Source of the DNA: Acidobacteriota bacterium
Lineage (GTDB): Bacteria; Acidobacteriota; Terriglobia; Terriglobales; Acidobacteriaceae
Reading direction: 5' to 3'
Length of the DNA: 64,000 nucleotides
Assembly (NCBI GenBank): GCA_031296115.1
Contig: JARLGI010000124.1
Span: forward strand, 51,144 to 115,143
Under the pieces are notes generated by a model. That model saw nothing but the letters and a program-made list of their open reading frames with translations. It had not been told where the DNA came from and did no database searches. Shown here in pieces: positions 24,741 through 33,396 of the stretch. A program made the position numbers and the translations under genes. Positions within the stretch are counted from its first letter, which is position 1. Every line of letters starts with the position of its first letter.

Positions 24741-27326
24741 ATGAAATCGCGGCGGCGTATCCCATGGTTGTTCGCAGCGCTGCTGTTTGTGGCGATGTCG
24801 GCGGGAAGCGTTTTGGCGCAGCAGGAAGACAGCGGTATTCCCTATCCGCAGAATGCGCCCGCACCGGCCAGCACTAACGCACAAAGCTCGCAAAATACGC
24901 AGGACCCTCCCGGACGCGTGGCGCGTCTGCAATACACCTCGGGTGATGTCTCCATGCAGCCCGGCGGCGTGAACGACTGGGTGGCAGCCAACCTGAACCG
25001 GCCGCTCACCACCGCAGACCGGGTTTGGACGGACAAGAACTCGCGGGCTGAACTTAACGTCGGCGATGGCTTCCTCCGCATGAATTCTGAGACCAGCCTG
25101 ACCCTGACCAACGTCAGCGACAGTACGGTGCAAATGGAGCTTGACCAGGGCACCCTGGAGGTCACCGTCCGCCACCTTGAGAAAGGCGAGATCTACGAAG
25201 TCGACACGCCCAACTTCGCCTTCACGGTGATGAAGCCCGGCGTTTATCGCTTCGACGTTTATCCCAACGAAGACCAGAGCTGGGTGACGGTGCGCAGCGG
25301 GTACGGTGAGGCAACGGGACGCGGGCCTGCGGTCCGCGTCAACTCGGGGCAGCAGGTGCGCTTTACCAGCGCGAATTCCTTGCAGCACACCGCCGAGAGC
25401 GCTCCGGCCCGCGACGGCTTCGACGACTGGGTGCAGGTGCGCGACAAGCGGCTGGATAGTTCCATCTCCGCGCACTACGTTTCACCCGGCGTAATTGGCT
25501 ATCAAGACCTGGACGCCTACGGCACCTGGCAGACTGCACCCACCTACGGCAACATCTGGGTCCCGTCCTCGGTGCCAGCGGGATGGGCGCCATATCGATA
25601 CGGCCACTGGGCCTGGATCGCGCCTTGGGGCTGGACCTGGGTGGATGACGCCCCCTGGGGCTTCGCTCCCTTCCACTATGGACGCTGGGTGTACTGGAAC
25701 GGCGGCTGGGGCTGGGCCCCCGGGCCACTGGGCTACTGGAACCCGTATTACGCGCCGGCGCTGGTTGGCTGGATTGGCGGACCGGGCTTTGGCATTGGCG
25801 TCGGTTGGGGCGCCGGCTGGGGCGTTGGCATCGGCTTCGGCTGGTTTCCGCTGGGCTGGGGCGCGCCTTACTATCCACGCTATTGCGGATGGGGACATGG
25901 GGGCTGGTATCACGGCGGCGGCTACGTGAGCAACAACTACTTTCGCAACGTGAACATCACCAACACCAACATCACCAATATAACGAACATTACCAACAAC
26001 TATTACAACAACAACCTGGTTGGCCCCAATGTGAACCGAAACGTTCCCGGCGCCGTAACGGCAGCTCCGAAGACGGCCTTTACCTCGGGCGCGGCCATCA
26101 ACAAGGTTGGCGTGGTGGTGCCTAAGTCCGGCCTGAACAGCGGACAGCTGCTGCATACCGCGGATGTCATGCCGACCCGCGAATCCGTTCTTGGCGGAAG
26201 CAGCGCTGCACGCACAACGCCTCCGGCTTCGGCGACCAATCGCCCGGTCGTGACCCACATGACGCCTCCCGCCGGACCGACCCGCTTCAATGCCAGCCAG
26301 TCGGCAACAGCAGCCTCGACGGGTACGTCTTCGGCGAACCACAACCTGAACACTCCGGGCACGCCGTCGGCGAACCGCAACCCGAATACCCTGGGCACAC
26401 CCAACGCGGGGACTAACGCCAACCTGGGATCGGCAACCCACAATGTGCCGCGTCCGCCTAGTGCAGGTGGAACGGTCAACAATGGAGCGAATTCGAGCGT
26501 CAAGACCGGACAGGTTGGACCGCCCGCCCACAACGGCTCGCAGCCCATCAACAACGCACAGGGCAACGTGGCGAAGTCGGCTGCATCGTCCAACCCGGCG
26601 GCGCATCCAGTGCCTCGTCCTCCCACGAGCAACGACGGCATCGAGCACGGCAACAACAGCAATGTGAACGGCCATGCGGCCGCCGGGAACTTGCAGCAAG
26701 GCTCCACGGGGGTTCCTAGCGGACAACCTGTACACAATCCATCCGTGGCGCGGCCACCGGCAGACTACTCGTATCACGCTCCGAGCGGAACGACGCAGTC
26801 CGCTCCTTCTCACGCTCCATTTTCGGCTACGCCGCATGAGTCGCCGCCGGCGACGCACCAGTCCTCGCCGTCCAAGGAATCCCCGAGCAAGTCGGATTCG
26901 AAGGGTTCGGGCATGGCATCGTCTGGGCCGCGGCCGCCGAGCAACTACTCTTATCAACCTGCGCGTGGATACACCCCCTCGCAGCCGTACGTAGCAGGAA
27001 GCGCGAGCAGAAGCTACTCTGGAGGAAGCAACCGTACGTCGTATCCGTCGACTTTGAGGTATGGTTCGGGTAGCGGTTATACCGCCGGGCCCAGCTATGG
27101 GACGAACCGGACTTACGGCGCGGCTCCGGCATACTCGGCCCGCAGTTCTGCCCCGTCGTACTCTGCGCCCCATTACCCGGCGCCGACGTACTCCGCGCCG
27201 CATTACTCAGCCGGTTCCGGCGGAGGATATCGCTCGCCGGGTGGCGGAGGCGGAGGCGGCTATCACGGCGGCGGTGGTGGTGGTGGTTCGCACTCCGGCG
27301 GTGGAGGCGGCGGTCATCGCGGCTAG
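24741..27326 (+). CDS. Exported FecR/DUF6600 protein with low-complexity tail
   Basis: An 861-residue exported protein. It has a signal peptide (to about residue 26), then a FecR-like beta domain (about 55-210) with LQYTSGDVSMQPGG and VDTPNFAFTVMKPGVYRFDV. Next comes a DUF6600-type Trp/Gly/Tyr-rich region (about 255-345) of repeated WxxxPWGWxWVDDAPWGFAPFHYGRW units. After an NITN-rich patch the last 450 residues are low in complexity: Asn/Thr/Pro repeats, a Ser/Tyr-rich stretch and a terminal Gly-rich block with HGGGGGGGSHS. The start was chosen for AGAGGAG upstream and the signal peptide. It is probably a cell-surface or periplasmic structural protein; no partner sigma or TonB receptor gene is adjacent. 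Confidence 0.85.
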   Translation: MKSRRRIPWLFAALLFVAMSAGSVLAQQEDSGIPYPQNAPAPASTNAQSSQNTQDPPGRVARLQYTSGDVSMQPGGVNDWVAANLNRPLTTADRVWTDKNSRAELNVGDGFLRMNSETSLTLTNVSDSTVQMELDQGTLEVTVRHLEKGEIYEVDTPNFAFTVMKPGVYRFDVYPNEDQSWVTVRSGYGEATGRGPAVRVNSGQQVRFTSANSLQHTAESAPARDGFDDWVQVRDKRLDSSISAHYVSPGVIGYQDLDAYGTWQTAPTYGNIWVPSSVPAGWAPYRYGHWAWIAPWGWTWVDDAPWGFAPFHYGRWVYWNGGWGWAPGPLGYWNPYYAPALVGWIGGPGFGIGVGWGAGWGVGIGFGWFPLGWGAPYYPRYCGWGHGGWYHGGGYVSNNYFRNVNITNTNITNITNITNNYYNNNLVGPNVNRNVPGAVTAAPKTAFTSGAAINKVGVVVPKSGLNSGQLLHTADVMPTRESVLGGSSAARTTPPASATNRPVVTHMTPPAGPTRFNASQSATAASTGTSSANHNLNTPGTPSANRNPNTLGTPNAGTNANLGSATHNVPRPPSAGGTVNNGANSSVKTGQVGPPAHNGSQPINNAQGNVAKSAASSNPAAHPVPRPPTSNDGIEHGNNSNVNGHAAAGNLQQGSTGVPSGQPVHNPSVARPPADYSYHAPSGTTQSAPSHAPFSATPHESPPATHQSSPSKESPSKSDSKGSGMASSGPRPPSNYSYQPARGYTPSQPYVAGSASRSYSGGSNRTSYPSTLRYGSGSGYTAGPSYGTNRTYGAAPAYSARSSAPSYSAPHYPAPTYSAPHYSAGSGGGYRSPGGGGGGGYHGGGGGGGSHSGGGGGGHRG

Positions 27327-27346
27327 CTCCAACGCCACAAACACTA

Positions 27347-27369
27347 GGGACGGCCGTTATGGCCGTCCT
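27347..27369 (+). terminator. Hairpin after the FecR/DUF6600 gene
   Basis: GGACGGCC and GGCCGTCC form a perfect 8-base stem with a GTTAT loop, 20 bases past the stop. There is no long T-run. The stem is almost identical to the one after ssb at 48420-48445, which suggests a shared terminator module or a dispersed hairpin. Confidence 0.6.
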
Positions 27370-27417
27370 GTATTCTTGCGTTGAACTGTCGGCCCGAGTA
27401 AGGCGTACCGTCTTCTA

Positions 27418-27780
27418 TCAGGTCTTGGTGGCTTGCTTTAGCACAGCCCGTAGAGCGTCAATGGCCAATTGGGCGGCGTGTCCTGAAGCAGGCGGCAGAC
27501 CGCCGACCGCCAGCACCACCTCTTCCCTGCTGATCGCTCCGGCCTCCTGTGCTGACTTCCCTATCGCCAGCTCCGTCATCGCAGAAGCGCACGCCATCTG
27601 CGGCACACACCCCTTGGCGCGAAAGCGAATTTCCGCGATGCGGTCCCTGTCCAACTTAACCGCGAGTTCCAGGATGTCGCCACAGGCAGGGTTTTCGATG
27701 CGCACCCGGGCATCGGCGTCATTGAGTTCGCCGGAGTTGCGCGGATGTTGAAAATGATCTAGGAGTTCGGGAGAGTACAT
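27418..27780 (-). CDS. NifU/IscU-like iron-sulfur scaffold protein
   Basis: A 120-residue IscU-type scaffold on which [Fe-S] clusters are built. NPACGD (Cys near 33) and AKGCVPQMACASAM (first Cys near 58) match the first two ligand Cys of IscU. The third ligand, normally in LPPxKxHC, is lost: the sequence reads GLPPASGHAAQLAIDAL, keeping the His but with Ala for Cys. The N-terminal MYSPELLDHFQHPRNSG is family-typical. It lies 18 bases after hemQ on the same strand, so the two are probably co-transcribed. It may transfer or hold clusters rather than assemble them in the usual way. Confidence 0.85.
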   Translation of the reverse strand: MYSPELLDHFQHPRNSGELNDADARVRIENPACGDILELAVKLDRDRIAEIRFRAKGCVPQMACASAMTELAIGKSAQEAGAISREEVVLAVGGLPPASGHAAQLAIDALRAVLKQATKT

Positions 27781-27798
27781 AGGTCGCGTAGCGCCGGA

Positions 27799-28656
27799 TT
27801 ACTCCCGTTCCGGCAGCTTCCCGTTTAGCCATTCGCCCAGCTTCGCCACCGGACACCGTACGCCCACGAAGAACTGGCCAAAGGCGGCGTACACGGCGCT
27901 CACCTGGTCGAAGCGCATCTCATAGATAAGCTTCTTGAATACCAGAGGATCTTCGGCGAACAGATCCACGCCCCACTCCCAATCGTCGAAGCCGATGGAG
28001 CCGGTGATGATCTGCTGCACCTTGCCGGCATAACGGCGGCCCACCATGCCGTGCTCCTCCATCTGCCGCTGCCGTTCTTCGATGGGCAAGGTGTACCAGT
28101 TCTTGTCCTCGCCGCGCTTGCGGTCCATAGGATAAAAGCACAGGTAGCGGCTGGCGGGGATTTTCGGATAGAGCCGGGGACGCATGGCCTGGCGCTGCCG
28201 CTCCATTGTCTCTTCTATTTCCTTGTTCCACTCTTCCGTGAGCGGGACCAAGCCGCGCTCGGTCATCTGGCGAAACAGCTTTACGCTGGAGTCGTACAGC
28301 CCCAGCTCGATCACCGACAGATACGAATGCGAAGGCTCGAGGAATTCCTGCAAGGCGGTGCGGTTCAGTTGCAGTTCGGCCCCGTTCAGCTCGTCGAAGG
28401 AGTCGCGGAAGTGGATGACCATCAGGTCGCCCTTGTGCCCCAGCATGGAGAACACCGCGGTCTGACCCGCTGCCTCGCTGTCCGACAAGATCGCAGCCGC
28501 TTCGCGCACGATGCTAGCCTGGCGCGACGGGTCCAGCTTGCGCCACTCCGCCCAGCGAAAACGGAACATCTGGTGCAGCACGCTCAGCCCCTCGAGGGTG
28601 AGCGGCATCGCAGGCAGTTCAGCGAACACAGCCTGTACTCTGGCATTGGAAGCCAT
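27799..28656 (-). CDS. hemQ: Coproheme decarboxylase (HemQ/ChdC)
   Basis: A 285-residue chlorite-dismutase-family protein that decarboxylates coproheme III to heme b, the last step of the coproporphyrin-dependent pathway. The conserved YPMDRKRGEDKNWYTLP segment (about residues 147-163) contains the catalytic Tyr, and MEEHGMVGRRYAGKV follows with the proximal His. GSIGFDDWEWGVDLFAEDP is another family hallmark. I chose the ATG at 28656 (MASNARV) because residues upstream in frame do not fit the family. It is the first gene of a leftward pair with the NifU-like scaffold and is divergent from nth. Heme genes hemA, hemC and hemD lie a few kb away. Confidence 0.93.
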   Translation of the reverse strand: MASNARVQAVFAELPAMPLTLEGLSVLHQMFRFRWAEWRKLDPSRQASIVREAAAILSDSEAAGQTAVFSMLGHKGDLMVIHFRDSFDELNGAELQLNRTALQEFLEPSHSYLSVIELGLYDSSVKLFRQMTERGLVPLTEEWNKEIEETMERQRQAMRPRLYPKIPASRYLCFYPMDRKRGEDKNWYTLPIEERQRQMEEHGMVGRRYAGKVQQIITGSIGFDDWEWGVDLFAEDPLVFKKLIYEMRFDQVSAVYAAFGQFFVGVRCPVAKLGEWLNGKLPERE

Positions 28657-28895
28657 TAGGAAACCCCGCGTAGATTGATGTTGGTGCTGTGGACATTGTA
28701 ATCTGCCGGAACTTCCGCAAGCTGGCAGGGTGGAAGTCAAAGCCACTGACCTGCTGTGATCACGTGGAGCAAGCGCTACTCACGTACAGCTGCGAAGTAC
28801 GCGTTGTTCGCCAAGAAGCAGCGCGTTGCGGCAAAGTCAGCCCCGCAGGGGCGGCAGGGTTTTTCTCGCGCGCGCCCCGGTATAAACTGCTCTCT

Positions 28896-29798
28896 ATGCC
28901 CGAACGACGCACCCCTCGCGGCACCACTCCTCGCCAGCCTTCGCGGTCCGGCCGTCATGACAAAGCCGCCGCCGTCCCCGCGCGGGCGGTAGGACGCTTT
29001 GTGAAGCGAGCTGCGCCGATTCTCAAGAAGGTCGCCAAGGTCGCGGCGCCCGTTGCCAGCGCGAGATTAGCTGCCAAGAAAGCCGCACCTCGCAAACCTG
29101 TGGGCAAAGCACCCAAGGGGTACAACCCGCTCACCCCCGCCCGGGTCAGCGAAATCCTGGAGCGGCTGGACGAACGCTATCCCGCGGCCACCTGCGCTCT
29201 GCATCACAAGAGCGCCTGGGAACTTCTGGCTGCCACCATTCTCTCGGCACAATGCACCGACGTGCGCGTCAACATGGTCACGCCCGTCCTGTTCGAGAAG
29301 TATCCGACGGTCGAAGCCTTTGCTGCGCTCAAGCCGGAAGAACTGGAACCTGACATCCGTTCCACCGGCTTCTTCCGCAATAAATCGAAGTCGCTGGTGG
29401 GCGCGGCGCGCAAGCTGGTAAGCGAGTTCGGTGGCGAAGTGCCGCGCACCATGGACGAACTCCTGCAATTGCCCGGCGTCGCGCGCAAGACCGCCAATGT
29501 CGTTCTCGGCACGTATTTCAAGATTGCTGACGGCGTGGTGGTGGATACGCACGTGACGCGCATCTCGCGCCGTCTGGAGCTGACGAGGAACACCGACCCG
29601 CAGAAGATCGAACAGGACCTGATGAACGTGCTCCCGCGCGACAAGTGGATTGTCTTCGCCCACCAGATCATCCTGCACGGGCGTGCCATCTGCGTAGCGC
29701 GCAGCCCCAAGTGCGCTGACTGCCCGCTGGAGAACCTGTGCCATGCGGCGGACAAGACCTGGAGCACGGTGGAGATCCATAACGCCGCAAAGCCCTGA
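28896..29798 (+). CDS. nth: Endonuclease III (DNA glycosylase/AP lyase) with basic N-terminal extension
   Basis: A base-excision repair enzyme that removes oxidised pyrimidines. The helix-hairpin-helix LPGVARKTANVVLG contains the catalytic Lys, VVDTHVTRISRRL the catalytic Asp. The [4Fe-4S] loop C-x6-C-x2-C-x5-C is complete (CVARSPKCADCPLENLC). At 300 residues it is about 85 longer than E. coli Nth: the first 75 residues are rich in Lys, Arg, Ala and Pro and look like a DNA-binding tail. The ATG at 28896 has no clear ribosome-binding site. An internal start nearer the core cannot be excluded, but the extension is open and unbroken. Confidence 0.93.
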   Translation: MPERRTPRGTTPRQPSRSGRHDKAAAVPARAVGRFVKRAAPILKKVAKVAAPVASARLAAKKAAPRKPVGKAPKGYNPLTPARVSEILERLDERYPAATCALHHKSAWELLAATILSAQCTDVRVNMVTPVLFEKYPTVEAFAALKPEELEPDIRSTGFFRNKSKSLVGAARKLVSEFGGEVPRTMDELLQLPGVARKTANVVLGTYFKIADGVVVDTHVTRISRRLELTRNTDPQKIEQDLMNVLPRDKWIVFAHQIILHGRAICVARSPKCADCPLENLCHAADKTWSTVEIHNAAKP

Positions 29799-29852
29799 GG
29801 CAGTGGCCGGTGTCGGCAGCCGATGCGGTTCGAGACTCCTTACCCAAACGCT

Positions 29853-30209
29853 CTAGACGTCCTTAAGCTGCTCTTCGCTCATCCCGAAGTAATGTCCGAA
29901 TTCGTGGATAACCGTGCGGCGAATTTGCTCTCGCAACTCGGCCTCGTTGGCCGAGATCGCCTCAAGGTTCTTCTGGTACAGCACCACGTAATCCGGTCCG
30001 CCTGGCAGCTGAAAGACACTCTTGTGCGTCATCGGCACCCCGTGAAACAGTCCCAGGCGCAGCTTTCGCGGCTTTCCTGCCTTGGGCGGCTTCTGATGGG
30101 GAGGCAGGTTCTCGACCAGAACTGCCACGTTGCGGATGCGGCGACGGAACTCTGCCGGCAGAGAATCCATCACCTCGGCGACGACCTGATTGAACGCTTC
30201 CCGCGTCAT
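29853..30209 (-). CDS. Minimal zincin metallopeptidase family protein
   Basis: A 118-residue protein of the small metallopeptidase group (PF06262-like). The zinc motif HEFGHYFGM sits at residues 102-110, supplying two His and the Glu; the Met after it is characteristic of the group. LYQKNLEAIS and RRTVIHEF are other family segments, and the end EEQLKDV is typical. Its substrates are unknown. It has no signal peptide, so it is cytoplasmic. It is convergent with nth, with a short spacer. Confidence 0.88.
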   Translation of the reverse strand: MTREAFNQVVAEVMDSLPAEFRRRIRNVAVLVENLPPHQKPPKAGKPRKLRLGLFHGVPMTHKSVFQLPGGPDYVVLYQKNLEAISANEAELREQIRRTVIHEFGHYFGMSEEQLKDV

Positions 30210-30349
30210 GCTTCACCACAGCGTAAAGGGTACGCTCCCGGAGGACCCATCCCGCGCCTTGGGGCCACCTGCTCGTGATACTCGGCCGCGGCCTTACCAT
30301 CTACAATAGGAGACTGTTGTGCCAGCCCGCTTGAACTGGAACACGAAAC

Positions 30350-32326
30350 TTGAAACCTATCACACTGTTTTTCGCAATCGTTTTGCTTATGTCATTTACT
30401 GCTTTCGCTCAGCCGACGCTCACCCCGCCACAGGCCATCACCGATCCCACTAAGCTGCAAAGCAAGACCGTCACTGACATGCAGAACTTTTCCATCGAAA
30501 AGCTGTACATGACGCGCAGTGTCGGTGGCACAACGTGGTCGCCTGACGGCAAGCAGATCGCCTTCATCTCGAACCTGAGCGGCCGCAACAATATTTGGCT
30601 GGTCCCCGCGACCGGCGGCTGGCCAATGCAGCTCACTATCAGTGACCAGCGCCAGGCGCAACCGGCGTGGTCGCCGGACGGCACCTGTATCGCCTACATG
30701 TCGGACCACGATGGCAACGAGCAGTGGGACATCTTCCTGGTCTCGCCCAGGACCGGAGACGTGGTGAACCTGACCGTGTCGCCGGAGAGCGCCGAGGAAG
30801 AACCGACGTGGTCTCCCAGCGGCCGGCAGATTGCCTACGTCAGCAAGCCCAAAACCGGGTCGAGCTTCGAGATCGACCTGATGGATGTGGCCACGCGCCA
30901 CGTCGAGCACTTGACGACCAACACACCCAAGGAGCTGAGCAACTATCGTCCGATTTTCTCGCGCGATGGCAAGTTCCTGGTCTATACGCAGTCGCACGCG
31001 ACGGGCAAAGACTCGAACATCTTCCTGCTCGACCTGGCCACAAAACAGAGCACGAATCTGACACAGCATGAGGGCGAACACACCTATTCTGCGGACGACC
31101 TCTCGCCCGACGGCAAGACCATCCTGCTCACATCCGACGCTCACAACGGCTATGACAATGGGGGACTGCTCGACATCGCGACCAAGAAGATCGAGTGGCT
31201 GACCAACGATAAATGGCAGATCCATGCCGGTACGTTCTCACCCGACGGTAAATCGCTTACCTGGACCGCGAACGTTGACGGCGATACCAACATCTACAGC
31301 TACGCCCTGGCCAGCAAGCGCGCAGAGGCACTGCCGCTGAAGACTGGTGTAAACACGCTGGGCGGCAATCCCCTGCCCTACACTCGTGACGGCTCAAAGC
31401 TCCTCTATTATCACAACGGTCCTGATGCCCCGAGCGATGTGTGGGTGTACGACATCGCGTCGAAAAAATCGCAGCAGGTTACTCATTCCCTCATGGCCGG
31501 ACTGCGCAGCGCGGACATGGTTGAGCCATATCTCGTCCACTACCCCAGCCGCGATGGCAAGTGGACCATCTCGGCGCTGGCCTACGTGCCCAACAACATC
31601 CAGCGCAACGGAAAGTTTCCGACCATTGTGTACATCCACGGCGGGCCTGCGTCGCAGACGGTCAACTCGTTCAACCGCTTCATCCAGTACATCGTGAACC
31701 AGGGCTACGTGGTGATTGCGCCCAACTATCGCGGTTCGACCGGCTTCGGCAAGGAGTTTAACGACGCCAACCGCGGCGATGCCGGAGGTGGCGAGTTGCA
31801 TGACGTGCTCGACGCCGCCGAGTGGATCAAGGAGACCGGCTTCATCGATCCTAAGAAGCTGATCGTGATGGGCGGCAGCTACGGTGGCTATCTCAGCATG
31901 ATGGCCGTGACCAAGGCACCCGACATGTGGGCCGCGGCCGTGCCCATCGTGCCCTTCGTGAACTGGGCGACCGAGATCGCCAACGAAGACCCGCTACTGC
32001 GCGAATACGACTTGGCAACCATGGGCGATCCGGTGGAGAACAAAGCGCTGTATGACGACCGCTCGCCCATCAACTTCGTGGCCCAGATCAAGGCGCCGCT
32101 GCTCTTGCTGGCAGGCGGCAACGATCCCCGTTGCCCTAAGGAAGAGGCGCAACAGGTGGCCGACGCGGTGAAGAAGCACGGCGGCAAAGCGCAGTTGAAG
32201 ATTTACGAGAACGAGGGCCACGGCTTCGCGCGTGTGGAAAACCAGATCGACGCCTATCAGCGGGTGTCGGACTTCCTGAAGGTGCACGTGCCGTCGCCGG
32301 GTTGCGGCTGCTCGGTTTACGAGTAG
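30350..32326 (+). CDS. S9-family prolyl-oligopeptidase-like serine peptidase
   Basis: A 658-residue exported peptidase. After a signal peptide (to about residue 21) comes a WD40/TolB-like propeller with repeats of WSPDGKQIAFIS type (about 55-390). A C-terminal alpha/beta hydrolase follows, with the nucleophile in GGSYGGYLSM (about residue 508), the Asp in GGNDPRCP and the His in NEGHGF. This matches dipeptidyl or oligopeptidyl peptidases of the S9C type. The start is TTG at 30350, needed to include the signal peptide; the next in-frame ATG would cut it off. It ends in a short Cys pair, CGCSVYE. Dispersed repeats follow it. Confidence 0.92.
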   Translation: MKPITLFFAIVLLMSFTAFAQPTLTPPQAITDPTKLQSKTVTDMQNFSIEKLYMTRSVGGTTWSPDGKQIAFISNLSGRNNIWLVPATGGWPMQLTISDQRQAQPAWSPDGTCIAYMSDHDGNEQWDIFLVSPRTGDVVNLTVSPESAEEEPTWSPSGRQIAYVSKPKTGSSFEIDLMDVATRHVEHLTTNTPKELSNYRPIFSRDGKFLVYTQSHATGKDSNIFLLDLATKQSTNLTQHEGEHTYSADDLSPDGKTILLTSDAHNGYDNGGLLDIATKKIEWLTNDKWQIHAGTFSPDGKSLTWTANVDGDTNIYSYALASKRAEALPLKTGVNTLGGNPLPYTRDGSKLLYYHNGPDAPSDVWVYDIASKKSQQVTHSLMAGLRSADMVEPYLVHYPSRDGKWTISALAYVPNNIQRNGKFPTIVYIHGGPASQTVNSFNRFIQYIVNQGYVVIAPNYRGSTGFGKEFNDANRGDAGGGELHDVLDAAEWIKETGFIDPKKLIVMGGSYGGYLSMMAVTKAPDMWAAAVPIVPFVNWATEIANEDPLLREYDLATMGDPVENKALYDDRSPINFVAQIKAPLLLLAGGNDPRCPKEEAQQVADAVKKHGGKAQLKIYENEGHGFARVENQIDAYQRVSDFLKVHVPSPGCGCSVYE

Positions 32327-32462
32327 CAACCAGCATTCAGCAGTCAGCGGTCAGTTTTCAGTTGTATCCGCTCGGTGGCCGTCATTCTGAGCGTAGTAAG
32401 TGGGAAAAGATCACGGCTGTCATCCTGAGCGAGGAGCACAGGGGGAGTCGAAGGACCCCTTA
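32327..32462. repeat. Repeat-filled spacer between the S9 peptidase and hemD
   Basis: Begins with CAGCATTCAGCAGTCAGCGG-like simple repeats, then a short GTCATTCTGAGCG piece near 32381. A full GTCATCCTGAGC-type repeat runs from 32419 to 32462 and ends in CGAAGGACCCCTTAT directly at the hemD stop. No gene is present. Confidence 0.7.
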
Positions 32463-33326
32463 TCACCGGGACGACCCCGGCTGCGCCGCTTTCATTCGCT
32501 GGCTGGCTTCCAGGATTGCGGCGACCAGTCCCGGAATTGTGTACTGCTTGGCTTCAATGTCGACCGGTAACCCGAATTCGCGGAGCGTGGCGGAGGTCAC
32601 CGGACCAATCGAAGCGGTATGCGTTCCCTGATGCTGCATCGATTTCTTCAACGCAGCCCGCGCACCGCGCAAGCTAAGAAGTCCCACGAAGTTTCTCACC
32701 GTTGAAGAGCTGGTGAACGTAATCGCGTGCGGTTTGCGCGTTTTGCTGGCGAGCGCGCTCCGCAAACGCTTCTCCGACGCCTTCGGCGCGACCGTCTCGT
32801 AAGCTTCCACCACATCGACATGCGCGCCGGCACGACGTAGTTCGCGGGGAATCACGTCGCGCGCAACCTTGGCTCGAACCAGCAACACGCGCTTACCCTT
32901 GACCCGGCGCTGCAAAGCCGCAACCACTGATTCGGCAACGTACTCTTTCGGAGTGACCGACACTTTAAGCCCATGCTGTTCGATAGCAGCTTTGGTCGCC
33001 GGGCCGATGGCGGCGATCTTCAAGCGCGACAGCGCATTCCGGTTGATCTTTCGCTCTGTGAGACGCTCGAACAGCGCCTCGATTCCATTGACGCTGGTCA
33101 GGATCAGCCAGTCGTAAGTGGCCAGCTCGCCGAGCGCGCTATCGAGTGGACCATAGGAACGCGGCCGGCGAATCTCGATGAATGGGATCTCGACGACCTG
33201 GCAGCCCAGTGCGCGCAACGCGGAAGACAGCGCGCCAGCCTGCTTTTTCGCCCGGGAGACGAGCACGCGGCAACCGGAGAGCGGGCGATTGTCGGAGACA
33301 GCCTTATTTCGAGAGTTCGTTGCCAC
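32463..33326 (-). CDS. hemD: Uroporphyrinogen-III synthase
   Basis: A 287-residue HemD-type protein, which closes and inverts ring D of the linear tetrapyrrole. The family is poorly conserved, but the two-domain outline is clear: GCRVLVSRAKKQAGALSSAL at the start, WLILTSVNGIEALF near residue 90, KIAAIGPATKAA, KRVLLVRAKVARDVIP and a final ITFTSSSTVRNF. It is the fourth gene after hemX, hemA and hemC. The start is unclear: GTG at 33326 is used here, and the 70-base gap to hemC is filled by a dispersed repeat that probably displaced the original start region. Confidence 0.88.
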   Translation of the reverse strand: MATNSRNKAVSDNRPLSGCRVLVSRAKKQAGALSSALRALGCQVVEIPFIEIRRPRSYGPLDSALGELATYDWLILTSVNGIEALFERLTERKINRNALSRLKIAAIGPATKAAIEQHGLKVSVTPKEYVAESVVAALQRRVKGKRVLLVRAKVARDVIPRELRRAGAHVDVVEAYETVAPKASEKRLRSALASKTRKPHAITFTSSSTVRNFVGLLSLRGARAALKKSMQHQGTHTASIGPVTSATLREFGLPVDIEAKQYTIPGLVAAILEASQRMKAAQPGSSR

Positions 33327-33329
33327 TAT

Positions 33330-33372
33330 ACGGGTCCCTCGACTCGGACTGATGTCCTCGCTCAGGATGACA
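33330..33372 (-). repeat. GTCATCCTGAGC-type repeat inside the hem operon
   Basis: Read on the minus strand it runs from GTCATCCTGAGCGAGGACAT to CGAGGGACCCG. It occupies most of the gap between the hemC stop and the proposed hemD start. Confidence 0.7.
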
Positions 33373-33396
33373 ATCTGTATGCTCTGGGCGGCGCTT

